From Bog-473 sp963828825 (GTDB lineage Bacteria; Actinomycetota; Acidimicrobiia; Acidimicrobiales; RAAP-2), in NCBI GenBank assembly GCA_963828825.1, contig CAWHGF010000002.1:682001-746000 (forward strand): a stretch of 64,000 bases of DNA. The letters run 5' to 3'. Made by a program: the position numbers and the translations under genes. Below, in pieces: positions 19,300-28,509 of this stretch (positions within the stretch are counted from its first letter, which is position 1; the number at the start of each line of letters is the position of its first letter). The notes below the pieces were generated by a model. That model made no database searches and was not told where the DNA came from. It worked only from the letters and a program-made list of their open reading frames with translations.

Positions 19300-20169
19300 G
19301 TGCCGGGCCGCCGTCGACCCTCGAACCGTTACGAGCTCCTGACCTGTGCCTGGTCCGGTCATTTCCTGGTCGGGACCGACGCGACGACGATCACGCCCGA
19401 CGATGCGCTGGTGGTGCGCGAGGAGGGTGCGGTGCGCTGGCACCGCTGCCTGCGCTGCGACGCCTGGGTCGGGCGAACGGCGCCGGAGCAGCCGGGACGC
19501 GAGCGGGTCGAGCAGAGGGACGAGATTCAGCTGCCCCTGCGCGGCTCGGCCCTGCGCGACCGCTACGTCCTGCGCCTCATTGCCGTCGACCGCGCCATCC
19601 ACGTCATCGTCCTCGGCGGGCTGGCCATCGCGCTGTTCACCTTCGCCGCGCACGACCAGGCCCTCCATCACGACTACCAGAACGTCATGAACGATCTGGC
19701 CGGGGGTGCACCCGGGGCCTCCCAGGCGCGCGGCATCCTCGGCTACCTCGGCCGGGCCTTCAAGTACTCACCGGCGCACCTGCGGATTTTGGCGCTCGTG
19801 CTCCTGGCCTTCGCGGCGCTGGAGGCGGCCGAGATGGTCGGGCTGTGGCTCAACAAGCGGTGGGCCGAGTACCTCACGTTCGTCGCCACCACTGCCCTCG
19901 TGCCCTTCGAGGTCTACGAGCTGACCAACGGCGTCAGCACGTTCAAGCTCATTGCCCTCGCCATCAACCTCGCCGTGGTCATCTACCTGCTCCTCGCCAA
20001 GCGGCTCTTCGGGTTGCGCGGTGGCCACCGGGCCGAGCACGCGCGTCGCGAGCTCTCCAGCGGCTGGTCGGCCATAGAGCGGGCGACGCCCGGCGCGGCG
20101 CGCCCACGTCACGGTCAGGCGGGAGCCACCACCTTGAGGGTCCGCACCTCGGAGGGCAAGCTGGCGTAG
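19300..20169 (+). CDS. DUF2127-like membrane protein
   Basis: A 289-residue protein. The N-terminal 85 residues are soluble and contain a paired-cysteine segment (WHRCLRCDAWVGR). Four membrane segments follow at roughly residues 98-118, 160-182, 190-212 and 215-235, with LRLIAVDRAIHVIVLGGLAI and ALVPFEVYELTNG matching the DUF2127 pattern. GTG at 19300. Its last 55 bp overlap the convergent sulfatase gene; the C-terminal tail after about residue 250 is low-complexity, so the functional protein may end before. Function unknown. Confidence 0.75.
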   Translation: MPGRRRPSNRYELLTCAWSGHFLVGTDATTITPDDALVVREEGAVRWHRCLRCDAWVGRTAPEQPGRERVEQRDEIQLPLRGSALRDRYVLRLIAVDRAIHVIVLGGLAIALFTFAAHDQALHHDYQNVMNDLAGGAPGASQARGILGYLGRAFKYSPAHLRILALVLLAFAALEAAEMVGLWLNKRWAEYLTFVATTALVPFEVYELTNGVSTFKLIALAINLAVVIYLLLAKRLFGLRGGHRAEHARRELSSGWSAIERATPGAARPRHGQAGATTLRVRTSEGKLA

Positions 20170-21758
20170 AGGTCGGCCACCAGGTCGTCGCGCTGGGCGC
20201 GCCGGGACGGGTCGTCCCAGAGGTTGTCGAACTGGTAGGGGTCCTCATCGACGTCGTAGAGCTCCCCCGTGGCCACCGCCACGCCGCCGGGACCCGACCC
20301 GGACTGCTCGTACACGACCGGGCAGGGCTGCAGGACGCCTTCGCCCCATGTCTCCTCCAGGCCGTTGGGCTGTCCCGCCGTGGACGGTTCGTAGACCGTG
20401 CACAGCCACCCGTCGCGGTAGACGGACCGCAGGTGCATCCCGTAGCCGGGAAACTGGCTGTCCCACTCGCACAGCGCGCGCTCGCGCCCGGCCTCGCCGT
20501 CGGCCCGCGGGAGTGCCCGGCCCTGCATCCAGGGCGCCGGGTCGACGCCGGCGATGGCGCAGAAGGTCGGCGCCAGGTCGACCTGCCCGACCGGGTCGTG
20601 CACGACCGCCGGAACGATGCCGGCGGACGGGGCCGGCCGCCACACGAAGGGCAGACGCATCAACGCGTCGGTGTGGTACGGGCCCTTGTAGAGCAGGCCG
20701 AAGTCGCCCTGCATCTCGCCGTGGTCGGTGGTGAAGATCACGTCGGTGTCGGCCAACCATCCCCGCCGGGCGATCGTCTGCAGCACGCGGCCGCACGCCT
20801 CGTCGATCAGCTCGTTCATCACGTGCACCTTGGCGTTGACCTCGCGGATCTGGTCGTGCGTCAACTTCGAGGGGACGAACGATGCCGGCCCGCCCTCCAT
20901 GTTGGAGAAGTGCCCGTCCCAGTAGGCGAGCCAGTGGGCCGGCTTGCGCTCCAGGACGGCGCGAATGGCGTCGTCGGAGCCGGGGTGACCGGGCGGCAGG
21001 GCGAGGGTGCGCCAGGGCACCCGGTCGAGCTCGGAGGCGGGTGGGTCCCACGGGTGGTGCGGGTCGGGGAACGACATCCAGCAGAACCAGGGCTCGTCGG
21101 CGCCGACCGAGTCGAGCCAGTCGACCGTGAGGTCCGCCACCCAGTCGGTGTGGTACCACCGGCGCGGGATCGGGTTGTTCTTCGTCTCCGGCGCGGCCGT
21201 GTCCCCGCCGGGCTCGGCCTGGAGCAGCCCGGCGAAGCTGTGCAGGTGCTCGGGATGGTGCTTCTTGAGCCAACGCCCGTAGTGCGCGATGGGATGGTCG
21301 CCCCAGGCGGCCGCATGCATGGCCTGCTCGGACCGCTCGAAGCCGCGCCAGGGCCCCGTGTCGCCCCGGGCGACCCGGGCGTTCTCCTCGAACTGGTTGT
21401 GCGGGTCGAAGCCGGGCTCGAAATGCGCCTTGCCCAGCAGCGCGGTGCGGTAGCCGGCCGCATCGTGCAGGTACTGTGCCACGGAGGGCGCGTCGACCGG
21501 GAGGGGAATGCCGTTGGCCACCACGCCGTGCGTCCGGACGTACTGGCCCGTCAGCATGGTCGAGCGCGCCGGCATGCACACCGTGTTCTGGTTGTAGGCC
21601 CGGCGGTAGTTGATGCCCTCCGAGGCCAGGCGGTCGACGACGGGCGTGCGGGCCACCGTCCCCCCGTTACAGCCGAGGCTGTCGTAGCGCTGCTGGTCGG
21701 TGGTGATGAAGAGGATGTTGCGGCGACGTTGGGCAGTAGCGGGAGCGGCTTCAGGCAT
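20115..21758 (-). CDS. Type I sulfatase (formylglycine-dependent)
   Basis: A 547-residue sulfatase of the alkaline phosphatase superfamily. The metal site opens with NILFITTDQQRYDSLGCNG and the catalytic cysteine is in the C-x-P-x-R box CMPARSTMLTG near residue 61, which is converted to formylglycine by a separate enzyme. A later metal-binding block is DVIFTTDHGEMQGDFGLLYKGPYH. There is no signal peptide, so it probably acts in the cytosol on an imported sulfate ester or phosphonate-like substrate; phosphonate monoester hydrolase activity is an alternative. Convergent and overlapping with the DUF2127 gene. Confidence 0.92.
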   Translation of the reverse strand: MPEAAPATAQRRRNILFITTDQQRYDSLGCNGGTVARTPVVDRLASEGINYRRAYNQNTVCMPARSTMLTGQYVRTHGVVANGIPLPVDAPSVAQYLHDAAGYRTALLGKAHFEPGFDPHNQFEENARVARGDTGPWRGFERSEQAMHAAAWGDHPIAHYGRWLKKHHPEHLHSFAGLLQAEPGGDTAAPETKNNPIPRRWYHTDWVADLTVDWLDSVGADEPWFCWMSFPDPHHPWDPPASELDRVPWRTLALPPGHPGSDDAIRAVLERKPAHWLAYWDGHFSNMEGGPASFVPSKLTHDQIREVNAKVHVMNELIDEACGRVLQTIARRGWLADTDVIFTTDHGEMQGDFGLLYKGPYHTDALMRLPFVWRPAPSAGIVPAVVHDPVGQVDLAPTFCAIAGVDPAPWMQGRALPRADGEAGRERALCEWDSQFPGYGMHLRSVYRDGWLCTVYEPSTAGQPNGLEETWGEGVLQPCPVVYEQSGSGPGGVAVATGELYDVDEDPYQFDNLWDDPSRRAQRDDLVADLYASLPSEVRTLKVVAPA

Positions 21759-21880
21759 CGACCGCCCCGTTCGGACGCGCCCGCGCGGTGCGCCACTCCC
21801 CCGTCACTTCCCCCGTCATCGCTCGCTCCCTCTCTCTCCGCGGGTGTGCCGGCTCATCTGCCGCCCCGCGCGCGGCCCGT

Positions 21881-22514
21881 TCACTGTGCTCGCAGCATCC
21901 GGTGCAGGTCGATCTCGAGCTCCTCCATCAACCCGGCGAGGAGCTGCAGGCGCGCCGGGGCGCCGTCCGCCGCCAGGAGGCGCTGGGCGTCGTAGGCGCT
22001 GAGCGGGGCAACCGCACACAGCTGCCACGACGCCAGATCGGCGTCCCCGCCCCCATCGAGCGCGAGCTCGGGCGAGAGGGGCGGCGCCCCACCCTGCTCG
22101 GCCAGCAGGGCTCTGGCCCGGCGCACGCGCTGCCCGGCGGCGCCCACCAACGGGCCGGCGTCCCCCGGGGGCGGCACCTGAGCGGTCTCCTGCACCAGGG
22201 CCACCGGATACGGGTCGTCGGGGAGCCACTGCTCCACCTCAATCAGCGCCTCGCCCTCGAGCTGGAGCACCCAGCGCCCGTCGGGCAGCTCCACCGACTT
22301 GGTGATGACGCCCCTGGTGCCGAGGCCACTGCGCTCGTCGCCGCCCCCGACCTCAGAACCGCGTTCGATCAGAACGACGCCGAAGCGGCGCGTCGCCCGC
22401 CAGGCAGTCCCGCATGAGTTCCCGGTAGCGCGGCTCGAAGACATGCAACGGCATGGATGCGTGCGGGAAGAGGACGGCGGACAGAGGGAACATCGGCAGG
22501 CGTGTCCCGGACAT
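21881..22514 (-). pseudogene. Lon-N (LAN) substrate-binding domain protein, frameshifted
   Basis: A stand-alone Lon protease N-terminal domain protein, about 210 residues, with no ATPase or protease part. From ATG 22514 the frame reads LPMFPLSAVLFPHASMPLHVFEPRYRELM split over two blocks, the family hallmark. One base too many near 22385-22395 shifts it; the domain resumes with RRFGVVLIERGSEVGGGD and GVITKSVELPDGRWVLQLEG, ending at 21881. Such proteins are widespread in actinobacteria and their role is not settled. A GTP-independent chaperone or substrate-adaptor role is only inference. Confidence 0.78.
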
Positions 22515-23061
22515 GCCCCACCATGGCACGGCACACAGGTTTGCGCACGGTCATGCTCCGACGCGAGAAGGGCCGACCCTCTGGCCGACCCTCACTCGTT
22601 CTTATGCTTCTTGTAGTACTTCGGTTTTTCTGTACGCAGTTCACCGGCTCTCGCCTGCGGCGCAGTGGGTGCGGGGGCCGCCTTGTCGGCCGGCCGGCAC
22701 ACGCACCGGCGCGAACACGGCCTCATTCATACGCCGGACTTCTTGCCAAGCGGACTGCCCGGAGGCGCCACCGAAACCGACATCGGTGACGCATTTTCAA
22801 CCCGGCGGATCGACCTCCTCGGTCGAGCGTGTCGATGGCATCGGCAGCTCCTTTCCACTCGGGGCAACGGCGGGTGCTCCAGTTGCCGCTTGCTTGGCTC
22901 AAGTATCCACCCCCACCCGCGCCATGTGAACCCCACGCGAACAGGGCATTCACAAAGGCCCAGGTGGGGCACGGCCCTGTTACGCAAACTTCACATCGTC
23001 GTGATCTGACGGGCGCTCGAACGCCGGGGATCACGACGTTGCGGTCACCTACGCTCTGGCC
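22515..23061. other. Gene-free intergenic stretch
   Basis: 547 bp between the Lon-N protein and an SDR gene. Short open frames exist in several registers but none has a plausible start, domain or codon pattern. Base composition is locally lower in GC around 22590-22640. The right end holds the inverted repeat described separately. No RNA gene was recognised. Confidence 0.55.
22997..23038. promoter_or_regulatory. Perfect 10-bp inverted repeat before the SDR gene
   Basis: CGTCGTGATC at 22997-23006 is the exact reverse complement of GATCACGACG at 23029-23038. The 22-nt spacer contains a small nested stem (GGCG/CGCC around CTCGAA). The element ends 23 bp before the ATG at 23062. It could be an operator or a 5' leader hairpin; there is no T-run, so an intrinsic terminator is unlikely. 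Confidence 0.5.
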
Positions 23062-23880
23062 ATGGCACTGCCGACACCCAAGGAGAACACGACCGCGATC
23101 GTCACCGGTGCCTCGTCGGGCATCGGCGCGGCGATCGCCCGGGAGTTGGCGCGGCGCGGCCACGGGCTGACCCTGGTGGCCCGGCGCGAGGACCGGTTGA
23201 AGGCGCTGGCCGATGAGCTGGCAGACGCCCATTCCATCCGCTCCGAGGTCATCGCGGCGGACCTCACCGATGCCGACTCACGCGGCAAGCTCCCCGCCGA
23301 GCTGGCGGCGCGCGGCCTGACCCCCGACATCCTTGTCAACAACGCGGGCTTCACGACGATGGGCGCCGTCTCCAAGGCCGACCGCGCCGCCGAGCTCGCC
23401 ATGGTGCGGACGAATGTCGAGGCGGTCGTCGACCTGTGCACGATGTTCGTCCCGGGCATGGTGACCCGACACCGCGGGGCGGTCCTGAACACCGCGTCGA
23501 CCGCCGCGTTCCAGCCGTTGCCGGGGCAAGCCGGCTACGGCGCGTCCAAGGCCTTCGTCCTGTCCTACGGGCGCGCCCTGGGTGCCGAGCTTCGCGGCAC
23601 CGGCATCAGCGTGACCACGCTGTGCCCGGGCCCGGTGGAGACCGGTTTCGCCGAGGTGGCGGGGATGACCGACGCGGAGGCGGGCCAGACCCTGCCCAAG
23701 GTCATGTGGATCCCGGTGGGCGACGTGGCCCGGGCGGCCGTCGAGGGGCTCGCGGCGGGTCGCTCCGTCGTGATCCCCGGAACGGTGAACCGCGCCGCGG
23801 CCGGTCTGGCTCACCTGGCACCCAAGGCGCTCATCCTGCCGTTGATGGTGAAGCACCATCCGGTGCTGAAGCCGACCTGA
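23062..23880 (+). CDS. Short-chain dehydrogenase (DltE/YqjQ-like)
   Basis: A 272-residue classical SDR. The nucleotide loop is TGASSGIGAAIA, the NNAG motif follows DILV, and Tyr-Lys lie in QAGYGASKAFVLSYG, preceded by the catalytic serine in NTAST. LCPGPVETGFAEVAGM is the usual post-catalytic PG motif. ATG at 23062. It reduces or oxidises an unknown alcohol/ketone in the cytosol. Gene spacing gives no clear operon partner; the P450 begins 218 bp downstream on the same strand. Confidence 0.88.
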   Translation: MALPTPKENTTAIVTGASSGIGAAIARELARRGHGLTLVARREDRLKALADELADAHSIRSEVIAADLTDADSRGKLPAELAARGLTPDILVNNAGFTTMGAVSKADRAAELAMVRTNVEAVVDLCTMFVPGMVTRHRGAVLNTASTAAFQPLPGQAGYGASKAFVLSYGRALGAELRGTGISVTTLCPGPVETGFAEVAGMTDAEAGQTLPKVMWIPVGDVARAAVEGLAAGRSVVIPGTVNRAAAGLAHLAPKALILPLMVKHHPVLKPT

Positions 23881-24098
23881 CGACGAGTCCGGGCCGCGGC
23901 CGGGGGCCGCGCAGAAGGGCGCGTGGCCGCCGCCAACGTCAGCGACGCTGCCCGGCCACGCGCCTCACGCGAGGAACGCCGGAATCGTGTGGCCCTTGCG
24001 GTCACCGCCGGAGGGCCGCCCGGACCCGGGGCGGGCTCCACTAACCTCCATCAGGTCGCCGCGACGCACACTGCGGGGCGCACGGACTGCGGGGGCTC

Positions 24099-25309
24099 AT
24101 GCCACAACTGGTCTCGGACCTGAACCTGCCCTACCTCGACACGATCGGACTCGAGCGCCGGGAGGCCATCGACGCGATCGAGGCCGCCCGCTCGGTCCAC
24201 TGGCTGGCCCGTTCCGAACTGGGCTACTCCGTGACCCGCCTGCAGGACGTCACGGCGATTCTGCGCGACCAGCGCTTCCACTCCGCCCTCTCCATGATCG
24301 AGCAGGCGCCGGAGCTCCAGGACCCGGGCGGCGCGACCCCCGGCTCGAGTCCATCCTCACCATGGAGGGCGAGAGCCACGCCCGGCTCCGTCGCCTGGTG
24401 GCACCGGCCTTCACGCCGGCCTCGGCCAACCGCCTCCGCCCGACCATGCGCCGGGTGGTCGGTGAGCTGGTCGACCGCGTCGTGGCGCGCGGCGAGTGCG
24501 AACTGGTGGCGGACGTCTGCGACCCCTATCCGATCCCGATCATCTGCGAGCTGCTCGGCGCGCCCCCCGAGGACTGGAAGCTGTTCTCGGCCTGGGCCAC
24601 CGACATCTTCCGCATCTTCAACAACAACCTGGTCGAGGACCTGCCCTTCATTGCGCGGGCGGGCGAGGAGCTGAACACCTACGTGAGCGACATGATCGCG
24701 GCGCGCCGGGCCGACCCGCGCCACGACCTCCTCAGCGACCTCATCGCCATAGAGCAGGAAGGTGACCGGCTCTCGAGCGACGAGATGGCCATGCTGGCGC
24801 AGGCGGTGCTGATGGCGGGGACCGACACCACCCGCAACCAACTCGCCTGCTCGGTGGCGCTCTTCACCGAGCATCCGGACCAGTGGGCGCTCCTGGCCGA
24901 GCGGCCCGAGCTGGCCGCCCGGGCCGTCGAAGAGTCGATGCGCTACCTCGGAGCCGTGCGGGGCACGGCCCGCTTCGCCGCCGAGGACGTCGTCTATCGC
25001 GATGTGCTGTTCCCCCAGGGCACCTTGGTGGCCACCTCGCTGGCCGGAGCCAACCGGGATCCCGAGGCCTTCGACGATCCCGACATCTTCGACATCACCC
25101 GGGAGCGCAGCACGGCCCAGATGACCTTCGGCTCCGGCATCCACTTCTGCATGGGTGCCGCGCTGGCCCGGGCCGAGCTGCAGGAGGCACTCCCCCTGTT
25201 GGCCCGGCGCCTGCCGGGGCTCACCCGCGACGGAGAGGTGGAGTGGAAGCCCTCGAGTTTCGGCATCTGGGGCCCGGCGCGGCTCCCGCTGCGCTTCGAG
25301 CCCTCGTGA
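24099..25309 (+). pseudogene. Cytochrome P450, frameshifted
   Basis: A bacterial class I P450 of about 403 residues. From ATG 24099 the frame covers the N-terminal QLVSDLNLPYLDTIG and AILRDQRFHSALS; one base appears to be missing near 24322-24335, after which the other frame carries RLESILTMEGESHARLRRLV, the C-helix. The I-helix is MAGTDTTRNQ, the ExxR motif is EESMR, and the haem ligand is in FGSGIHFCMGAALAR. Soluble, so it relies on a separate ferredoxin/reductase not encoded here. Distinct from the island P450 at 49994. Monooxygenation of a lipid or terpenoid is the expected chemistry. Confidence 0.82.
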
Positions 25310-25355
25310 TCGCCCTCGACCCACGGGCGGGGTGGTCCGCCGGGGGTGTCCTCGC

Positions 25356-25475
25356 ACTATAAACAAAACCGTTTAGAGTTCCGTGAACCTTCGCAGGCCG
25401 TCACGGCGGCCGCCCCTTTTTTCAACTGTAAACAAACACGTTGAGAGTTCCGTGAACCCTCGCAGGGGGTCGCGG
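25356..25475. repeat. Two direct repeats with 69-bp period between convergent genes
   Basis: Copy 1 starts at 25356 and copy 2 at 25425. Both share ACT(A/G)TAAACAAA, then CGTT(T/G)AGAG, then TTCCGTGAACC and TCGCAGG, about 45 bp at roughly nine in ten identity. Between them lies GCCG-TCA-CGGC at 25397-25407 followed by T6 at 25417-25422, a weak terminator-like structure. A related core (TGTAAAC...CGTTGAGAGTT) occurs at about 43230-43254. The function is unknown. Confidence 0.7.
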
Positions 25476-25506
25476 CCACATGCCCGACCCGGCTGCTTCC
25501 CGCGGT

Positions 25507-28500
25507 TCAGTCCCGTACCCCCGAGCCCACGGCGACGGGAGCCTCGGGAGACTCGGCAGCAGAACCGGTCCGCCGGCGGATCCGGGTGCGCCGAGCCTCG
25601 TCGATCATGGCGCGCTGGGCGGAGGGCGGCGGATCGTGTCCTCCGTAGGCGCTCGCTTCCACCGACGAGGCCAACCGGCTCCAGGTGGACGCACCGCTTC
25701 CGGCGAGCTCGTCGAGGCGAGCGGCGTATTCCGACAGGGTCTCGGAGGGTCGGCGCGGGCGTCCCGCCCGGCGGCCGGCCCGCTCGGTGCTGCGCGCCAC
25801 CCGCGCCGCCCACGTCGGCGGCCGTGATCGGCGCCAGCGCACGGTCACGACGACCAGAGCGGCGGCGGCGAGGACGACGCCGGCCGGCACCGGTGGGATG
25901 CGGCTCAGGGCAGTGCCGACGTCCCGCAGCGCCGTCGCGCCCGGACTGGGGCTCGTGGCCGGCACCGACGCCGTCGGGTCGAAGTCCTCCCAGCCGTAGC
26001 CCGGGAACCACACCTGGACCCAGGCATGCGCGTCGTTGGCGTGGACCTGGTAGAGGTCGGTGATCGGGTTGAAGCCACCGGGCACGTACCCCACCGCCTC
26101 GCGGGCGGGGATGCCGAGGGAACGCAGCATGACGGCCAGCGACGTGGAGATCTGCTCGCAGAAGCCGACCCGGTTGCCGAAGAGGAATTCGTCGACGGTG
26201 TCCGCGCCGGCGGGCAGCGGAGGGATGTTCTCCGAGTAATGGGTGTGCGCTCCGATCCAGTGGATGAGGGACTGCACCTTGTCGTAGGTCGTGGTGTCGC
26301 GGGCGGTGATCGACCGGGCCAGCGCGAGCACGCGCGGGTAGGGATGCGGCAGCTGCTCCTCCTGGCGCAACGCGGCGGGAGGGAGTGAGAACGGGTCATC
26401 GTCAGCCCGGAGTTGCGCCGGCGTCGCCGTGCTGATCTGCGAATCGACCGTGTAGACGGAGCCGCTGCCCAGGCCGAGGGGCGAGACGATGGTGCCGTCG
26501 CCGCTGGCGTAGATCTTGCCGGCAGGGAACCACAGTTCGCTCGCGGTCTCCGCGTGGAAGACGAGGTTCGCCGTCGCGCTCGCGACGTAGAACGTCTGGA
26601 GGTCGCTCTGCCCGAACGCCCCGTCACCCAACGAGATCGGGAGGACGAACGGTGAACCCCCACGCAACGGCTGCCGCGGCACGGGCTGCGACTGCGTCCA
26701 GCTCTGGCCCTGCCAGGTGTCGAAGGTCTCCCCGACCCAGTACGAGGGGCGCTGGGCCCTGACCTGCATCACCAGGGTGTTGCCCAGGTTGCCGCGCAGG
26801 GCCGTGTTGAGGCTGGCGGCGAAGCCCAGGTAGCCGCCGACCCGGATTCGGCTGGAGGGACTGCCGGCACGGGAGAGTTGCGCGGCGACGCCGGAGTCGC
26901 CGGCGAGGCCTCCGGGGACGCCAACCGAGCCGCCGGCGCCAGCCCGGGAGATGAACGAGATCCGGGACGACACCACCGGAGCCGGGAGGACCAGGAAGAC
27001 GGCGGCCGCCGCGGTCGATGTTGCCGCCAGCGCCAACACCAGGCTCGTCGCCGACATGCGGCCCCCGCCACTCGCCGACGTCCACATTTCGCTCAGGCCC
27101 CAGAGGCTGCAGGAGGCCCAGGCCACGACGTACAGGCCGAAGCGGAGGTCGATGGCCAGCGCGCCACCCACCGCCATCAGGCCCGCCGATGCGCCGAGGG
27201 TGAAGAGCAGGTCACGCCGGGAAGGCACGTGGAAGGAGTGGACCACCAGGACGGAGACGAGCAGGATCGTCAGCGGGTTGACCACGGACGTGATGCCCCC
27301 CGACGGCGAGCTGACCGCGCGGAAGAACCAGACGCAGGCGGCGATGGCGCCGATGGCCACCAGCACTTTCACCCAGCCGGGGGGCCGGGCCCGGGTGGCA
27401 TGGGAGAACGCCGTGCCGGCCGACACGAGCACCATGGCGCCGATCGCCGTCGCCCAGGCGATCTCGCCGAGGGAGGCGCAGGCAGCGATCGCCACCAGCA
27501 CCGCGCCCAGGCAGGCGAGCCGCAACCGGATCGAATCCTCGGGAAGGCCCGGCCGATTGGCTCGCCGGACCGCGTCAATCAGGCTCACGGCGGAACGCTC
27601 TGGTCCTCGGCCGACGATCGCGCCGGCGGGTCCGGGCACGGCACGGGCGAGGCGGCGACCGGCGCCGCGGCGGTCGGCGACTGCTCCGAGGACGGGACCC
27701 GACCGTTCCCGGGTGCGGAGAAGGACCGGAGCGCCTCCCTCGAGCACACTGACCACGGTCCCGAGGGCGCCCTCCGCCACACGTTCGGCCGCGTCGGGGT
27801 CCGCCGGCAGTTCGACGGTGATCGTCACCGCCTCGGCCGCCGGCCGCTCCAGCTCGCGGACCATCAACCTGCCGGCATGCGCCGTCGAGCGCCAATGCAC
27901 CAGGCGACGGCTGTCACCGGGCGTGTAGGGGCGGGCGCCCCGGGGCAGGCTCCCGTCGGGTCGGGGCTGCTCGTGGACATCGCCCGCCCCCTCGTTGGGG
28001 TGCTGATGGGGCGTCTGCGCCCGTCCACAGCGCGGTGAGACGTGGAGCGCCGACGGCAGGGGCAGCTGCACCCGCCTCGTCCACCACTGCAACGCGAACG
28101 GCGCGGCCGATCCGATGTCGAGCGTCACCGAGTCGTGGACACCGCGCCGGACCGGCAGGAGCGCGATGACGTCATCGACCGGGCCCCGCCTCCCGGCCGA
28201 TCCGACGTACACCTCGGGCCCGGGCGGTTCGACGGGACGGACGCGCACCCGCGTGCGTGCGTCGACACGAACCTCGACGGGCAGGCCGGCAATACCGTCT
28301 CCCGGCGCGCTGCGGACGCTGATCCGCGCCCGCGTCACCACCACGAACGGGCCCACCATGCCGATGAGAAGGGCGCCGAAGACGAGATCCCCGAGGACCT
28401 GCACCCACCCGGAGCCGGCGTTGTGGGCGACCAGCCACCACAGACCGATGATCGTGAGGGCGGCGACCATCGGCGTCCTCGGCCGGGCCGGTCGCGCCCA

Positions 28501-28509
28501 ACGGCTCAC
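25507..28509 (-). CDS. DUF58-transglutaminase (TgpA) fusion membrane protein
   Basis: A 1000-residue protein that joins two normally separate genes. Residues 10-60 hold two membrane segments; residues about 70-300 are a DUF58 domain with the signature PYTPGDSRRLVHWRSTAHAG. Seven membrane segments at about 315-500 form the TgpA/DUF3488 N-terminus. An exoplasmic transglutaminase-like domain at about 560-820 has the catalytic Cys in GFCEQISTSLAVMLRS, His in NDAHAWVQVWFP and Asp in WEDFDPT. A last membrane helix near 855-872 and a cytoplasmic DUF4129-like tail follow. GTG at 28509 overlaps moxR by 4 bp. Likely works with MoxR in cell-envelope assembly or stress; exact role unknown. Confidence 0.88.
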   Translation of the reverse strand: MSRWARPARPRTPMVAALTIIGLWWLVAHNAGSGWVQVLGDLVFGALLIGMVGPFVVVTRARISVRSAPGDGIAGLPVEVRVDARTRVRVRPVEPPGPEVYVGSAGRRGPVDDVIALLPVRRGVHDSVTLDIGSAAPFALQWWTRRVQLPLPSALHVSPRCGRAQTPHQHPNEGAGDVHEQPRPDGSLPRGARPYTPGDSRRLVHWRSTAHAGRLMVRELERPAAEAVTITVELPADPDAAERVAEGALGTVVSVLEGGAPVLLRTRERSGPVLGAVADRRGAGRRLARAVPGPAGAIVGRGPERSAVSLIDAVRRANRPGLPEDSIRLRLACLGAVLVAIAACASLGEIAWATAIGAMVLVSAGTAFSHATRARPPGWVKVLVAIGAIAACVWFFRAVSSPSGGITSVVNPLTILLVSVLVVHSFHVPSRRDLLFTLGASAGLMAVGGALAIDLRFGLYVVAWASCSLWGLSEMWTSASGGGRMSATSLVLALAATSTAAAAVFLVLPAPVVSSRISFISRAGAGGSVGVPGGLAGDSGVAAQLSRAGSPSSRIRVGGYLGFAASLNTALRGNLGNTLVMQVRAQRPSYWVGETFDTWQGQSWTQSQPVPRQPLRGGSPFVLPISLGDGAFGQSDLQTFYVASATANLVFHAETASELWFPAGKIYASGDGTIVSPLGLGSGSVYTVDSQISTATPAQLRADDDPFSLPPAALRQEEQLPHPYPRVLALARSITARDTTTYDKVQSLIHWIGAHTHYSENIPPLPAGADTVDEFLFGNRVGFCEQISTSLAVMLRSLGIPAREAVGYVPGGFNPITDLYQVHANDAHAWVQVWFPGYGWEDFDPTASVPATSPSPGATALRDVGTALSRIPPVPAGVVLAAAALVVVTVRWRRSRPPTWAARVARSTERAGRRAGRPRRPSETLSEYAARLDELAGSGASTWSRLASSVEASAYGGHDPPPSAQRAMIDEARRTRIRRRTGSAAESPEAPVAVGSGVRD

